From Clostridiales bacterium (GTDB lineage: Bacteria; Bacillota; Clostridia; Oscillospirales; Acutalibacteraceae), in assembly GCA_022799115.1 (NCBI GenBank), contig JAAWNT010000016.1:1-50409 (forward strand): a stretch of DNA of 50,409 nt, read 5' to 3'. Within the stretch, counting starts at the first letter, position 1. Each line of letters opens with the position of its first letter. Below the pieces are notes generated by a model. It saw only the letters and a program-made list of their open reading frames with translations, was not told the DNA's origin and ran no database searches. Positions 7,717 through 16,910 of this stretch are shown piece after piece. Both the position numbers and the translations under genes were made by a program.

Positions 7717-7797
7717 TTAATCCTCCTTCTTTACCAAAAGTTCCACAAGTCTACATACCCCACAACAGACAATTAGCGCAATGATTACCTCTTGCAT
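7717..7797 (-). CDS. Tiny hydrophobic peptide (26 aa)
   Basis: ATG 7797 with AAGGAG upstream gives MQEVIIALIVCCGVCRLVEL and a short LysLysGluAsp tail: one membrane-spanning stretch. It overlaps the end of the SNF2 helicase gene by 13 bases and ends just before the next small Cys gene, filling the gap in a tightly packed operon. The ribosome site and the coupling argue for translation; no function is known. Confidence 0.45.
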   Translation of the reverse strand: MQEVIIALIVCCGVCRLVELLVKKED

Positions 7798-9179
7798 TTA
7801 CTTTTCTCCTTAGCTTTTTTAATTTTAGCTTTCAGCGCCTGCATCAACGACTCTTGGGTATCGCCTTTTGCATGCAGCGCGTCCACTACCATCTCGTCCA
7901 TACCTTTTTGTACCACCAGCATGTGGGAGATTACCGGGTATTTTTGGCCCTGGCGGTACAGTCTGGCATTGGCCTGTTGAAATAGTTCCAAATTCCAATT
8001 GGGGTAGCCAAACCATATGCAGTGCCGTCCGCCTAATTGGAGATTGAGCCCGTATGCGCAACTAGCCGGATGAGCTAAAAGGATATCGACTTCCCCAGCG
8101 TTCCAGTCTCGCTCATCTGTAGGGCTCTGGTACACCCGTACCCGTAACGGCGTATTGGCCAACGCCGCTAACAGCCGGTCACGTTCATGCTGGAACCAGT
8201 AAAACACCAGCGCATGTTCACCGTGTAGTTGCTCCACTACCTCCCAAAAGGCCTCGATTTTGCATGTGTGGAGATCCGCAACACGCCCATCTCCATCGTA
8301 TACGGCCCCGCTGCACAACTGCAAAAGCTTACCATTAAGGACAGCGGCAGAACCGGCTGTAATCGTTTGGTCATCTACTTCCAGCAGCATTTCTTTTTCT
8401 AGCGCATCGTATGCTTTTCGGGCTTTGGCATCTAGGGCTATTGGTACAACGTCCTCAATATATTCCGGTAGTTGCAAGTAATCTTCCGCTTTCATGCTGA
8501 CACAAATGTCGGATATTGCCTCTTTAATCCGTTTATCCGCACCGTCTTGCGGGCTGTAGGTGCGGTACATCTGCCCGGGATGCGCATAATCCTGTGTGAA
8601 AAAGCTATCCCTGTAGCTGGATATCGTTTTGCCTAACCGCGTACCGCCGTCTAACAAGTAGATCTGTGCCCATAAATCTTCAAGCCCGTTCGGCGCTGGT
8701 GTACCCGTAAGCGCCACCAGCCGTTTAATACGGCTCCGAACCAGCTTTAATGCCCGAAACCGTTTACTGCGGTGGTTTTTAAAGCTGGACGATTCATCCA
8801 GAATAACCATGTCAAATGGCCAGGAATTGCGGTAGTAGTCAACAAGCCACGGCACGTTCTCCCGGTTGGTTACCCAAATGTCGCCAGGGGTAAGCAGCGC
8901 CTGTATACGTTTCTTTGCGCTGCCCAGCACTGGAATAATCCGCAAATGCTTAAGGTGATCCCATTTCGCCGCCTCATAGATCCAAGTAGCTTCAGCCACT
9001 TTTTTTGGCGCTACCACCAGACACCGGGATACCGCCCACCGGTTGTATCGCAGATCGTTGATTGCGGTCAAAGTAATGACGGTTTTACCCAATCCCATAT
9101 CGAGAAATAGACCCAATGCGGAATCGGAAATGATACGTTCAATTGCGTATCGTTGATAGTCGTGCGGTTTAAACTCCAT
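7785..9179 (-). CDS. SNF2-family DEAD/DEAH helicase (phage replication/recombination)
   Basis: ATP-dependent DNA translocase or helicase, 464 residues. Motif I is DMGLGKTVITL near residues 27-37, motif II is DESSSFK (a DExx variant), LVALTGTPAPNG is motif III, and the C-terminal lobe has QANARLYRQGQK as motif VI. The single-helicase-domain length matches SNF2-like proteins of Firmicute phages that lie between VapE/polymerase and the late regulator. It overlaps the VRR-NUC gene by one base, so nuclease and helicase are likely co-expressed and may act together on DNA ends. Confidence 0.9.
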   Translation of the reverse strand: MEFKPHDYQRYAIERIISDSALGLFLDMGLGKTVITLTAINDLRYNRWAVSRCLVVAPKKVAEATWIYEAAKWDHLKHLRIIPVLGSAKKRIQALLTPGDIWVTNRENVPWLVDYYRNSWPFDMVILDESSSFKNHRSKRFRALKLVRSRIKRLVALTGTPAPNGLEDLWAQIYLLDGGTRLGKTISSYRDSFFTQDYAHPGQMYRTYSPQDGADKRIKEAISDICVSMKAEDYLQLPEYIEDVVPIALDAKARKAYDALEKEMLLEVDDQTITAGSAAVLNGKLLQLCSGAVYDGDGRVADLHTCKIEAFWEVVEQLHGEHALVFYWFQHERDRLLAALANTPLRVRVYQSPTDERDWNAGEVDILLAHPASCAYGLNLQLGGRHCIWFGYPNWNLELFQQANARLYRQGQKYPVISHMLVVQKGMDEMVVDALHAKGDTQESLMQALKAKIKKAKEKSKCKR

Positions 9180-9478
9180 CAGATACTACCCCCAGAAATA
9201 ATATCTCGGCAACGACTTAAAAAATTGTCCGCGTCATTTATGCCCCATACCTCCCAGACTTCCGCGCCTAGACGGCGAAGCTCTGCGATTTGATACTCCT
9301 GCATTTTGCTTAATATGCCATTGCGGGCCTTCAGCTCGGCAAATAAGACCCTCCCACCCGGAAGGATAACTAGCCTGTCTGGAATCCCATTGTTTCCGGG
9401 GCTTACGAACTTGAACGCTTTCCCGCCCAAATCTTTCACGCCTTTTGTCAAACGGGCTTCTATTTTGCTCTCTAACAT
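9179..9478 (-). CDS. VRR-NUC domain nuclease
   Basis: 99 residues, the usual size of the stand-alone VRR-NUC domain (PD-(D/E)XK fold). Visible motifs: KFVSPGNNGIPDRLVILPGG with the catalytic Asp, FAELKAR as the ExK motif, and a C-terminal helix. The frame runs up to 9565, but ATG 9478 (MLESKIEARLTKG) has AAGGAGA at good spacing, and the extra upstream sequence is a GC-repeat-coded stretch (TRARARG) unlike the family. It partners the SNF2 helicase gene, overlapping it by one base. Confidence 0.88.
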   Translation of the reverse strand: MLESKIEARLTKGVKDLGGKAFKFVSPGNNGIPDRLVILPGGRVLFAELKARNGILSKMQEYQIAELRRLGAEVWEVWGINDADNFLSRCRDIISGGSI

Positions 9479-9604
9479 GACAAATCTCCTTATCAAACCT
9501 AAGTGGTAACCTCGCGCACGCGCGCGCGTATATACGGGTGCGCTCAGGCAGGCAGGCGGGTGCATGTCCTCTCTAATTCTCTATTTTTATACTTAATAGG
9601 AAAT

Positions 9605-9769
9605 AAATGTTACCCTGTTACCTTTAGGCTCTAACCCTCATTAAGCCTGGGTTTTTTGGGGAAACTTTGAATGTTCCCCCAAAGTTTACAAGTTGCTTTT
9701 TGAATGTTACCTTTCGCATGTGTTTACCCCCAATGTCACCCCCGGTGTTGCCGTTAATGTTTACCCTTT
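9605..9769. repeat. Cluster of degenerate TGTTACCC repeats (iteron-like)
   Basis: About seven variants of TGTTACCC/TGTTTACCC occur within 165 bases, at roughly 9607, 9616, 9671, 9704, 9721, 9734 and 9757, all in one orientation. They lie just after the VapE primase-helicase gene and slightly into its last codons. No convincing gene lies here. Such spacing next to a replication initiator suggests an origin, but binding is not shown. Confidence 0.45.
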
Positions 9770-12145
9770 GATGAAGCCTCTTTGCACGCCGCAGTACCCA
9801 AATTTCAGTGCCGACGATTTTTTTACCCACCCAGGTACCTGCGCGATAATCGCGTTAATTTCTCTTGCGTCGGAATATTTTAGATCTCCTATTCTGCCTT
9901 CAAAGAGTTCACACCAGATTTCCAACGCGCAGACGCGGCCCCGTGGTCCGAGTTCGACTTGGCCGGATACATTTCCAGACCAGAACATTCTCCGGCGATC
10001 CAGATCCCAGTGGCGCCAGTCTTTCGGGATTGGCCGTTCCAAAAATTCAAGGATCAATCCTTCGCGGGTGCTTACCTCTCGGTGTGCTTCCTGCTGTACG
10101 TGGGCCTCATTGGAGAGCTCGCTGGATATGTATAGCGGTTCACCCATTCGCCAGTAGACCATAGCCTCCGCCCATAGTTGGTCAAGCTCACGATCCAGAT
10201 CGTTCCACACGGTTTTAGTTGCGGGGTGCCGCCCAACGTCAACCGGCCAAAAGCGTCTATTTCCGGTTTTATCCTGTAAATAGTCATCCGTATTGGTGGT
10301 GCCGAAAAATACACAGCGTCGCGGCATCTCTTTGACATGCCGGCCATAAGCCGCCCGGAAACGGTCTACTCGTAAGCTCAAAAACTGCTTGATGCGGGAC
10401 ACGTCGGTGCGGCGAAAAGCGTCTAATTCGGACACCTCAACAAGCCATACGCCCTGCAATAGCTCGCTTGCTTCCTTCCCCTCGAAACTACGGATTGAAT
10501 CGTTAAACCAGCCCTTGCTCATTTTATCCAGTAAAGTACTTTTGCCGATGCCCTGCGGCCCTGATAAGATGGTCATACAATCAAATTTTGTCCCCGGGCG
10601 CATGGCGCGGGCTACGGCTGCCGTAAATGCCTTGCGGGTTACCGCGCGGGTGTATGGGCTGTCCTCTGCACCCAGGTAATCCACAAAGAGGGTATCCAGC
10701 CGTGGCGTGCCGTCCCATTGAAGCCCAGAGAGATAGTCTGTAATCTCGTTAAATGCATGTTTTTCGCTGTGTAGTGATAAAGCCCCATCGATTTTGCCAG
10801 TACCAGTGATCTGGTAATACGTTTCTAGATACCAGTATAGGCCCTGGTTGTCGTTGTCGCCCCATAATCGTCGCTCCGCGTGCTTGGTCCATGGCAACGC
10901 GCCTAAGACCTCGCCGCGCCCGGCAAACTCATTGATTGCAAATTTGCCTTTAAGCCTGGGGTCGTGCTCTAAGATTTTCCATACGTTGTCCATGGTTGCA
11001 AGCGGGAGCCCATTCCGGGCACTGATCTTTAGCTCCCGCATCCAGCCGCTATCGTCAGGTTCTTCCCGCGGCCCGAATGCGTCCACTGCTTGCTCCCAGC
11101 GGTCCTTAAGCAGCAGCCCGGATACCTCTTTGTCCTGAGATGCGGCGTCGCACATTGCTTTATAGCTTGGAAGCCGATTAATCGGCGTCCCTGGTTCGAC
11201 GGTATCGTCCATCTCTGCAAATCGGTGGATGCGCACAAGGTCGAAGGCGTTGACCAGCCGCCCCCCGCATGGATCGGTAGCGTGGTGGCTGTATAAAAAT
11301 TTCCCGTTGTCGTATAGCACCGCGCCGCCGGTAGTTGATCCTCCAGTAAATGTGTACCGCCCAGGCATGGTATCTACTGGGGAATAAACTCCCGGCAAAA
11401 ATGTATCCATGGCGGACTCTATATCATAAACCCGACAGAACGCACCCACGATGCCATTTTTAGTGGTGGGGTCCCCCTGTTTGGCCGCCAGTCGCGCGGG
11501 GGTAATTGCACCTGGAACAACGGGCCAGACTGTAAAATCTCGCCAATCAGCATAGGTGGCCAGCAGCCCATCCACAGATAGCATTGGCTTGTCGGCGGTG
11601 TAGTACACATATTGGCTATCTGCGCAACAACTGGGCCAGTACATCAGTCGGGATACCTCAAAGGTTGTTGGGTCTGCATAGCCCATACCTATCATCTCAG
11701 CCATGCGCCGGGCGCATGGCTCATATTCATCAGCTGTACAGGTACGGTCTAGGGGGAGCAGTACGCGTAAGCGCGGCGACGCGGGTGCGTGTTTACGCGT
11801 GGAGTATACACAGTATCCGCACCCTAGTCCCTCGATACGCCGCACAACGTCGTCTGTGCCGCCAGCCGGTATATTGTCCAGGTCCAGAGTGACCACGTCG
11901 CGGCCTCTCACGGCTCCAGCTTTACGCCGGGGACCGATCAACGCCCCCGCGACAAACCCGCCCACGTCTTTCAGGTCATCCTGCTGAGATTTAGCCATGG
12001 CTAAGTAATCCGCCATGGTTTCGGTGCCCCTGGCCGGGGTGCGCAACCGGTTATAAAACTCTGATATATAGAGAGTCTGCGGCTGCCACTGAGTGGCCCG
12101 GCGCCCAGCGCCCACCGATATTGTAATTTGTCTGTCGTTTATCAC
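9761..12145 (-). CDS. VapE-type phage primase-helicase
   Basis: Bifunctional replication protein, 794 residues. The N-terminal third (about 75-200) has VVTLDLDNIPAGG and a later CVYSTRKHAPASPRLRVLLP segment, as in archaeo-eukaryotic primase-like domains. The C-terminal half is a VapE superfamily 3-like helicase: Walker A GPQGIGKST at about 529, WLVEVSELDAFRR for the acidic motif, and CVFFGTTNTDDYLQDKTGNR followed by RFWPVDV. Start is GTG 12145 with AGGAGG upstream. It follows the DNA polymerase gene; the repeats at its 3' end may be its target. Confidence 0.9.
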   Translation of the reverse strand: MINDRQITISVGAGRRATQWQPQTLYISEFYNRLRTPARGTETMADYLAMAKSQQDDLKDVGGFVAGALIGPRRKAGAVRGRDVVTLDLDNIPAGGTDDVVRRIEGLGCGYCVYSTRKHAPASPRLRVLLPLDRTCTADEYEPCARRMAEMIGMGYADPTTFEVSRLMYWPSCCADSQYVYYTADKPMLSVDGLLATYADWRDFTVWPVVPGAITPARLAAKQGDPTTKNGIVGAFCRVYDIESAMDTFLPGVYSPVDTMPGRYTFTGGSTTGGAVLYDNGKFLYSHHATDPCGGRLVNAFDLVRIHRFAEMDDTVEPGTPINRLPSYKAMCDAASQDKEVSGLLLKDRWEQAVDAFGPREEPDDSGWMRELKISARNGLPLATMDNVWKILEHDPRLKGKFAINEFAGRGEVLGALPWTKHAERRLWGDNDNQGLYWYLETYYQITGTGKIDGALSLHSEKHAFNEITDYLSGLQWDGTPRLDTLFVDYLGAEDSPYTRAVTRKAFTAAVARAMRPGTKFDCMTILSGPQGIGKSTLLDKMSKGWFNDSIRSFEGKEASELLQGVWLVEVSELDAFRRTDVSRIKQFLSLRVDRFRAAYGRHVKEMPRRCVFFGTTNTDDYLQDKTGNRRFWPVDVGRHPATKTVWNDLDRELDQLWAEAMVYWRMGEPLYISSELSNEAHVQQEAHREVSTREGLILEFLERPIPKDWRHWDLDRRRMFWSGNVSGQVELGPRGRVCALEIWCELFEGRIGDLKYSDAREINAIIAQVPGWVKKSSALKFGYCGVQRGFIKG

Positions 12146-12162
12146 GGTGGGGTCCTCCTAAA

Positions 12163-14193
12163 TTAATCCTTTTTAAAAAATGGGTTTATCCAGCCATCCG
12201 CGTTCAATGGTAGTCCTGGTGCCCAATCCGGTACTTGGCGCATAATCCGCACCACATCCTCAAGCTGATCCTTACCGGGCCCGGCGTCAATTACCACTTC
12301 GTCGTGGACATGGAAAACAATGGGGTATCCGTTTGCCTCCAACCGCTCCAACGCCTCCGCCAAACAGTCCCGCGCGGTTGCCTGAGTGATGTTTTCCACT
12401 AGCTTTCCGCCGTAGGTTTCTAGCACTTCCCATTTTTTTGTGTTCTGGTTTTGACCCCAGTAGCAGAGGCTAGGTTGCCCAAAGCGGTTTACGCCCATGT
12501 GCGGATGTGTATAAAACAATTTGCGTCCACAGGGTAGTTGAATCGTCAAGAAGTCAAGGTTGTTGGGGGGATCGCATTCGCGGGAAAACACAAGGCGGCC
12601 ATCCCATAGTTCTATCGTACGGCCGGTGTTTACTGCCTCTTTTGCGGCGGCCTCTACTGTGCGCCAGAGCTGCACAATGGCAGGGTTTGCCTTGCGCCAT
12701 CGGTCACGGATATCTAACAGCTCAATCTCAGGTGTGTCTTTGCTTAGTCGGCCGGCAGTAATCAACGCCGCCGCGCCCCCTCCATATCCAAGCGCTAGAG
12801 TTGCCGCTTTCCCGTACTGCCTTAAAGCATATTCCGGGTTTCCTTTTGTAATCAGTTTCATGGGTACGCCATAAAGCTGTGAGGCGGTAGCCTCATAAAT
12901 TTTCCCATGAGTGCGAAATACATCCAGCACCCATTCCTCACCTGCTAACCAGGCTACTACTCGAGCTTCAATTGCTGAAAAATCGGCGTCAACTAGAGTG
13001 TGGCCAGGGGCCGCGGTGAATGCCGTGCGGATGAGCTGGGAAAGCGTATCCGGTATGTTGCCAAATAAGAGCTGAAGGCCGTCTATGTTGCGGCTTTTGA
13101 CTAAATCTCGTGCCAGAGGAAGTAGATCACCGTCGATATATGTCCGGGGCAAGTTCTGTGGCTGAACAATTCGCCCTGCCCAGCGCCCGGTGCGGTTGGC
13201 GCCGTAAAACTGTAGCAACCCACGCACGCGGTCGTCGGCACAAGTAGCAGCCTCTAAGGCTTGGTATTTTTTTATACTGGTTTTTCCCAGTGCTTGCCGG
13301 ATTTCCAGCATTCGCCGTGCGGAGGTGTTGGAAATATCTCCGGAAAGCAGCTCTGAAACGGTGGATTTTTTGAGATCAGTAATCTCATTACCAGTCTTGT
13401 CTTGCAGCCATTTTGTGAGCTGCGCCACGCTGTTTGGGTTCTCCAGCCCTGATAACTCGGTGGCCTCTTGGATGTATCGTTCACGCACTGTGCTATCGAT
13501 TTCCAAAGCGCTGTAGACAAGATCGGTGTCTACTTTGACACCTCGCAAATTGATGATTTGGTCGGTTTCCCATTGCTTTTGTACAGAAGCCGGCACTGGG
13601 AAATTCGTCAGTCGGTTTTCTATTTCCATTTCCGCTACTACATCCTGGGCGTTATAGGTCTTGAAAAGTTCCCATTTATCGGGGTCGTGGTGCGGCAGAT
13701 TCCGGGTACGGGCGCCGTTTTTTTGCGTAGGGGTACATGGGGTGCAAAAATACCGGATTAGTGCTTTTCCCAGCGATAGCTTTTGCTTATCCTGTGGGAG
13801 CTGCAATGCTTTGCCGGTCGCATCCAGCCCGGCGGGGTACCCACAATACAATCCATGGAGCATAGTGCAGCGCCATTGAGGCAACCATGCCTCTGGGGGA
13901 TAGCTTTTGTTGGATTCGAGCTCAAAATATCGGGACAGGCAATACCACTCAAAAGCCGCGTTGTACGCGTGTTTTAAGCAATTGGGGTCAAATAGGTATC
14001 GCAGGACCTCCTGCGGAAGGTATTTGGTCTGCGTGAGGTCAACCACCTCAACAGGGCCGCCATCGAGCACGTAAGCAAAAAGCAATATAGAAAAAGCCGG
14101 GCTTTGTGCATATTTGTATAGCCCGGCCTTGCTGATATCTATATCGCTGTACGTCTCAATGTCGATCGACAGATGGTGTTGTACAGCGTTCAT
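12163..14193 (-). CDS. Phage DNA polymerase (family A)
   Basis: Replicative polymerase, 676 residues, with an N-terminal 3'-5' exonuclease and a C-terminal Pol I-type polymerase domain. Exo I motif is SIDIETYSD near residues 9-17. Polymerase motif A is VDADFSAIEARVVAWLAG, motif B RQYGKAATLALGYGGG, motif C FHVHDEVVID. No 5'-3' exonuclease domain is present, as usual for phage forms. The ribosome site before ATG 14193 is weak, which suggests coupling to the DUF2815 gene that ends 4 bases earlier. Confidence 0.95.
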   Translation of the reverse strand: MNAVQHHLSIDIETYSDIDISKAGLYKYAQSPAFSILLFAYVLDGGPVEVVDLTQTKYLPQEVLRYLFDPNCLKHAYNAAFEWYCLSRYFELESNKSYPPEAWLPQWRCTMLHGLYCGYPAGLDATGKALQLPQDKQKLSLGKALIRYFCTPCTPTQKNGARTRNLPHHDPDKWELFKTYNAQDVVAEMEIENRLTNFPVPASVQKQWETDQIINLRGVKVDTDLVYSALEIDSTVRERYIQEATELSGLENPNSVAQLTKWLQDKTGNEITDLKKSTVSELLSGDISNTSARRMLEIRQALGKTSIKKYQALEAATCADDRVRGLLQFYGANRTGRWAGRIVQPQNLPRTYIDGDLLPLARDLVKSRNIDGLQLLFGNIPDTLSQLIRTAFTAAPGHTLVDADFSAIEARVVAWLAGEEWVLDVFRTHGKIYEATASQLYGVPMKLITKGNPEYALRQYGKAATLALGYGGGAAALITAGRLSKDTPEIELLDIRDRWRKANPAIVQLWRTVEAAAKEAVNTGRTIELWDGRLVFSRECDPPNNLDFLTIQLPCGRKLFYTHPHMGVNRFGQPSLCYWGQNQNTKKWEVLETYGGKLVENITQATARDCLAEALERLEANGYPIVFHVHDEVVIDAGPGKDQLEDVVRIMRQVPDWAPGLPLNADGWINPFFKKD

Positions 14194-14196
14194 AAT

Positions 14197-14874
14197 TTAA
14201 ATCCCCATGACAGATGCGCCGGAAGGAGTGTAAGGTTGCCCAGTAATAGGGTTGACGGTCGGTTGTGTGTAAACCGGCTGTGCGGCGGGCGCATATCCTG
14301 GTTGAGCAACGGTAGCAGGCTGTGTTGCATATCCCGGCTGTGCGGCGGGGGTTGCTACCGGCTGGAACGCCTCCTGGGCAGTGACGCGGCCTGACAACGC
14401 CTCGCCGTCTCTGGTCTTTTGGACTCCGTTAAGTCCACAGCCAATGCCCTTTTTGCCATTTTGATTGTAGGCGTAAAAGTTTACATTGACATTGCCCCAC
14501 ATACCGGAGTACACCTCCCGGGTGTCCATGATCGGCTGCACGTTGGCATCCACAACGAACGGTTGCTGTGTACTGGACGCGGTAAGTACCCAACAGCCTT
14601 TACACTCCTCGCCGTATGGTTGACCGTCACTGGGGCGGCGGTCGTCGCCGTCGTGGATGCAAATCGCGGGCTGCGGGGGGCGCACGCCTTGCCACTTTTT
14701 GGCCACGCCCTGCTCAATGGCCTCAGCAATAGCCTGGTCGATAGCGGCCTTTGCCTGTACGTTGGATTTTGGAACCAAAATGGTGGTGCTGTACTTAGCC
14801 TCTTGGCCTGGCCGGGCTTGCGGTTGAAATAGGTTGCAGTAAGAAAAACGAACATCATTGATAGTAGTAGGCAT
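14197..14874 (-). CDS. DUF2815 protein (single-strand DNA-binding-like)
   Basis: 225 residues. The first 165 match the DUF2815 pattern: KYSTTILVPKSN, CIHDGDDRRPSDGQPYGEEC, and GMWGNVNVNFYAYNQNGKKG followed by IGCGLNGVQK. The last 60 residues are a low-complexity tail of Pro, Ala, Gln and Tyr in loose repeats (AAQPGYATQ, VAQPGYAPA), like the disordered tails of SSB proteins that recruit partners. Family members sit in phage replication modules and are thought to bind single-stranded DNA. It lies between the DUF2800 nuclease and the polymerase. Confidence 0.87.
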   Translation of the reverse strand: MPTTINDVRFSYCNLFQPQARPGQEAKYSTTILVPKSNVQAKAAIDQAIAEAIEQGVAKKWQGVRPPQPAICIHDGDDRRPSDGQPYGEECKGCWVLTASSTQQPFVVDANVQPIMDTREVYSGMWGNVNVNFYAYNQNGKKGIGCGLNGVQKTRDGEALSGRVTAQEAFQPVATPAAQPGYATQPATVAQPGYAPAAQPVYTQPTVNPITGQPYTPSGASVMGI

Positions 14875-14893
14875 AGTTAAAAACTCCTTTTAG

Positions 14894-16057
14894 TTAAATA
14901 TTTTTAAACGCCATTTCAGCGGCATTATACGGCTTACGAGGGTCGGATTCCGGAACCAATGTTGGTTTACCCGGCGATTTGCTAACTAAATCAGACGCCG
15001 ATTCTTCAAAAGCCTTTTTGCCCATGGATTTTTCCAGCGCAGGGGGTGTAACGGGCTTACGTTCCCACAGCATGGCCTCCGCCACACCGCGGGATTTTAG
15101 TGCCTCAAATGCGGTGTCCAGATCTGTCCAAGTGCGGGAGCCTCTACCTTCGACAAGTTTAAACCCGTTGATTTTTTGGCCCGCAAGTGCAGAGGCTAGA
15201 GCGTAGTCCTTAAGGTCTTTTACCCAGGCCTCAAGGCGCATAGCGCGGCTAAGTACGGTTCCCAGTTCTTCATCTGATATCAGATCGGGAGAAGTTGTCG
15301 TGTGAGGTTCAATGCCTAACATCTGCGCCGCTCTTGCGGTGCATTGCGCTTTTGCCCGGCAAAACTGGCACCAATCGCCCGGTACAAAATCACCCTTGCC
15401 CGCATGGGCAAGTGCGGCTTGAGGCCGGACAATGTTTTGCGCCCAGGCTTCTAGTGCGGCGCGCGGTAGGCTCCATTCCTTGATACCACCGGCGTTAGGC
15501 TGGATGATATGCAGGTGTACGTCTTGGATGGTGTTGCCGTAGATTGGGGCATACGCTTTCAGCGCACCCAAAGCGTACAGCTGCATCTGTGTGTTATTTT
15601 CGGCGGCCACTGATACGCCGGAACCGTTTTTGTAGTCGCAGACATACATTTTGCCGGAGCCGATAATAATACAGTCCGCGGTGCCAAACCCTCCGGGGAC
15701 ATAGTCGCTGAAATCCACACGGGTCTCCAGCGCTACGAACGGAGAGACGCCATTAAACGACATGGCGATGGATTTTAGGTGTTCTAGGTATGTATCCGTA
15801 GCGGCGTCCATCCCTTTTTCGTAATGCGGATCAGACTTTAGTTTTTTAAGGCGATTGTTAAATGTTCGTGGAGACATTGGTTCTATGAAGTATTTACGGG
15901 CTTTGAGTTCCGCGATTGCGTGGGCTAAAGTGCCGGCCGCTGCATAATCGCTGGTACTGTCTGGGAATTGTGCCTCTAATCGGGGAGCCCTGGTACAGTG
16001 TAGCCACCGCTCTGAACTTGACGCGGAAAGCATCGCATGTTGATTCGGGGTTGACAT
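14894..16057 (-). CDS. DUF2800 protein (RecB/Cas4-like nuclease)
   Basis: 387 residues, PD-(D/E)XK-fold phage protein. The N-terminus HAMLSASSSERWLHCTRAPR is the family signature; the nuclease core is YVPGGFGTADCIIIGSGK then MYVCDYKNGSGV, giving the Asp and the D-x-K motif; QMQLYALGAL is motif IV-like. Cys residues at WCQFCRAKAQC resemble the Cys cluster of Cas4/AddB-type nucleases. Likely acts in recombination or end processing with DUF2815. Its ATG 16057 abuts the preceding gene's stop with a one-base overlap. Confidence 0.87.
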   Translation of the reverse strand: MSTPNQHAMLSASSSERWLHCTRAPRLEAQFPDSTSDYAAAGTLAHAIAELKARKYFIEPMSPRTFNNRLKKLKSDPHYEKGMDAATDTYLEHLKSIAMSFNGVSPFVALETRVDFSDYVPGGFGTADCIIIGSGKMYVCDYKNGSGVSVAAENNTQMQLYALGALKAYAPIYGNTIQDVHLHIIQPNAGGIKEWSLPRAALEAWAQNIVRPQAALAHAGKGDFVPGDWCQFCRAKAQCTARAAQMLGIEPHTTTSPDLISDEELGTVLSRAMRLEAWVKDLKDYALASALAGQKINGFKLVEGRGSRTWTDLDTAFEALKSRGVAEAMLWERKPVTPPALEKSMGKKAFEESASDLVSKSPGKPTLVPESDPRKPYNAAEMAFKNI

Positions 16058-16515
16058 TAGATTTTTGCCCCCAATCCACGTAGCGCAGTAGCAAATGCAC
16101 CGATTTGGTCCGGTTTGAGCTCTGTGATTGCCTGGGCGCCAAATTGATTTAGCAGCCCCAACAACTCTGGCATCTTACCGGGATCAGCCGCCAACAGATC
16201 GGCTCCAGCTTTGCCAACTTGCTCCACGGTAAAACTGGGCGCAGCCGTTGGTGCTTGCGGTGCTGGGTCGTCTGCGGTTGTCTCGGTTGGCGTAGCAATC
16301 TGAACCGGAGAAGTGACCGGGGCTTGATAGACAGGTGCGGCTTGTACTGGCGCGGGTTGGGCTAAATCTGTAGACTGACCGAGTTTGGTAGCGCTGATCG
16401 GGGGCAGGGGCTTGTCCTTCGATGCGGGGGAGGCTACTGGTTGTAGTGCCGCTGTGAGCGCAGTGAGGGCTTTGACAATTTCCGGGGCCTCAATGGTGAT
16501 TGTTAAGTTTGACAT
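16057..16515 (-). CDS. Hypothetical phage protein with Pro/Ala-rich centre
   Basis: 152 residues. The start is ATG 16515 (MSNLTITIEAPEIVKALTAL) because GGAGGT lies 7 bases before it; the open frame begins further up. A short N-terminal domain is followed by a disordered Pro/Ala/Thr/Gln segment and a helical C-terminus (VGKAGADLLAADPGKMPELL, then GLLNQFGAQAITELKPDQIG). This layout is common for small proteins encoded next to DUF2800 in Firmicute phages; the C-terminal part resembles those found there. No function can be assigned. Confidence 0.75.
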   Translation of the reverse strand: MSNLTITIEAPEIVKALTALTAALQPVASPASKDKPLPPISATKLGQSTDLAQPAPVQAAPVYQAPVTSPVQIATPTETTADDPAPQAPTAAPSFTVEQVGKAGADLLAADPGKMPELLGLLNQFGAQAITELKPDQIGAFATALRGLGAKI

Positions 16516-16567
16516 GTGTATACCTCCATAAAGTATTGACAAAGAGTGTTATAATAAAATAGGTAGA

Positions 16568-16774
16568 TTATTCTTGTGCCGCTTCGTGACTGCAATCACG
16601 GGCGGCTTTTCTTTTTGCGTAAGAGATGCGCTGTTTGGTGCGCTTCTTACGCATTTTGCGGGTGCAACCTTCCCCGGCAGGACAGCCGCGCTGGAATCCT
16701 GTGAGATACATGTAGTCACAGGTTGATTTCCGTTCTTTGCTGCGATAAAAACACCCCTCACAGCCTCTAGTCAT
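16568..16774 (-). CDS. Small Cys-rich phage protein (68 aa)
   Basis: ATG 16774 with AGGAGGG upstream gives MTRGCEGCFYRSKERKSTCD, then YMYLTGFQRGCPAGEGCTRK and a basic tail. Five to six Cys arranged C-x2-C-x10-C-x11-C-x5-C suggest a zinc-binding fold. Short proteins of the form C..C.YR...CdY...TG..RgCP.g.gC are frequent in the early region of clostridial phages; their role is unknown. It overlaps the 3' end of the preceding TM peptide by 8 bases. A competing frame (16549-16761) lacks a ribosome site. Confidence 0.72.
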   Translation of the reverse strand: MTRGCEGCFYRSKERKSTCDYMYLTGFQRGCPAGEGCTRKMRKKRTKQRISYAKRKAARDCSHEAAQE

Positions 16775-16910
16775 TGTTATCCCTCCTGTAGAACCGCTTC
16801 CAAGACTGGATCACTTTATCTTCCAGCCTGTCAATTTTCCGTTTTTGGTAGAGAATAACCGCTACCGTTACCGCCAATGTAATTAAGTACATGATGTCAA
16901 TTTCAGTCAT
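16767..16910 (-). CDS. Small membrane peptide (47 aa)
   Basis: ATG 16910 with GGGAGGG upstream. MTEIDIMYLITLAVTVAVIL is one transmembrane segment, followed by a basic helix (YQKRKIDRLEDKVIQSWKRF). The stop overlaps the start of the next gene and the start overlaps the stop of the preceding 22-residue ORF, as in tightly coupled phage operons. Topology suggests N-terminus out, coiled C-terminus in the cytoplasm. Function unknown. Confidence 0.6.
   Translation of the reverse strand: MTEIDIMYLITLAVTVAVILYQKRKIDRLEDKVIQSWKRFYRRDNND

Noticed and set aside
9500-9545. Alternating CG/TA run (possible Z-DNA or regulatory element) upstream of the VRR-NUC gene
   Set aside because: Short, single, and explained by local GC repeats; no partner sites seen.
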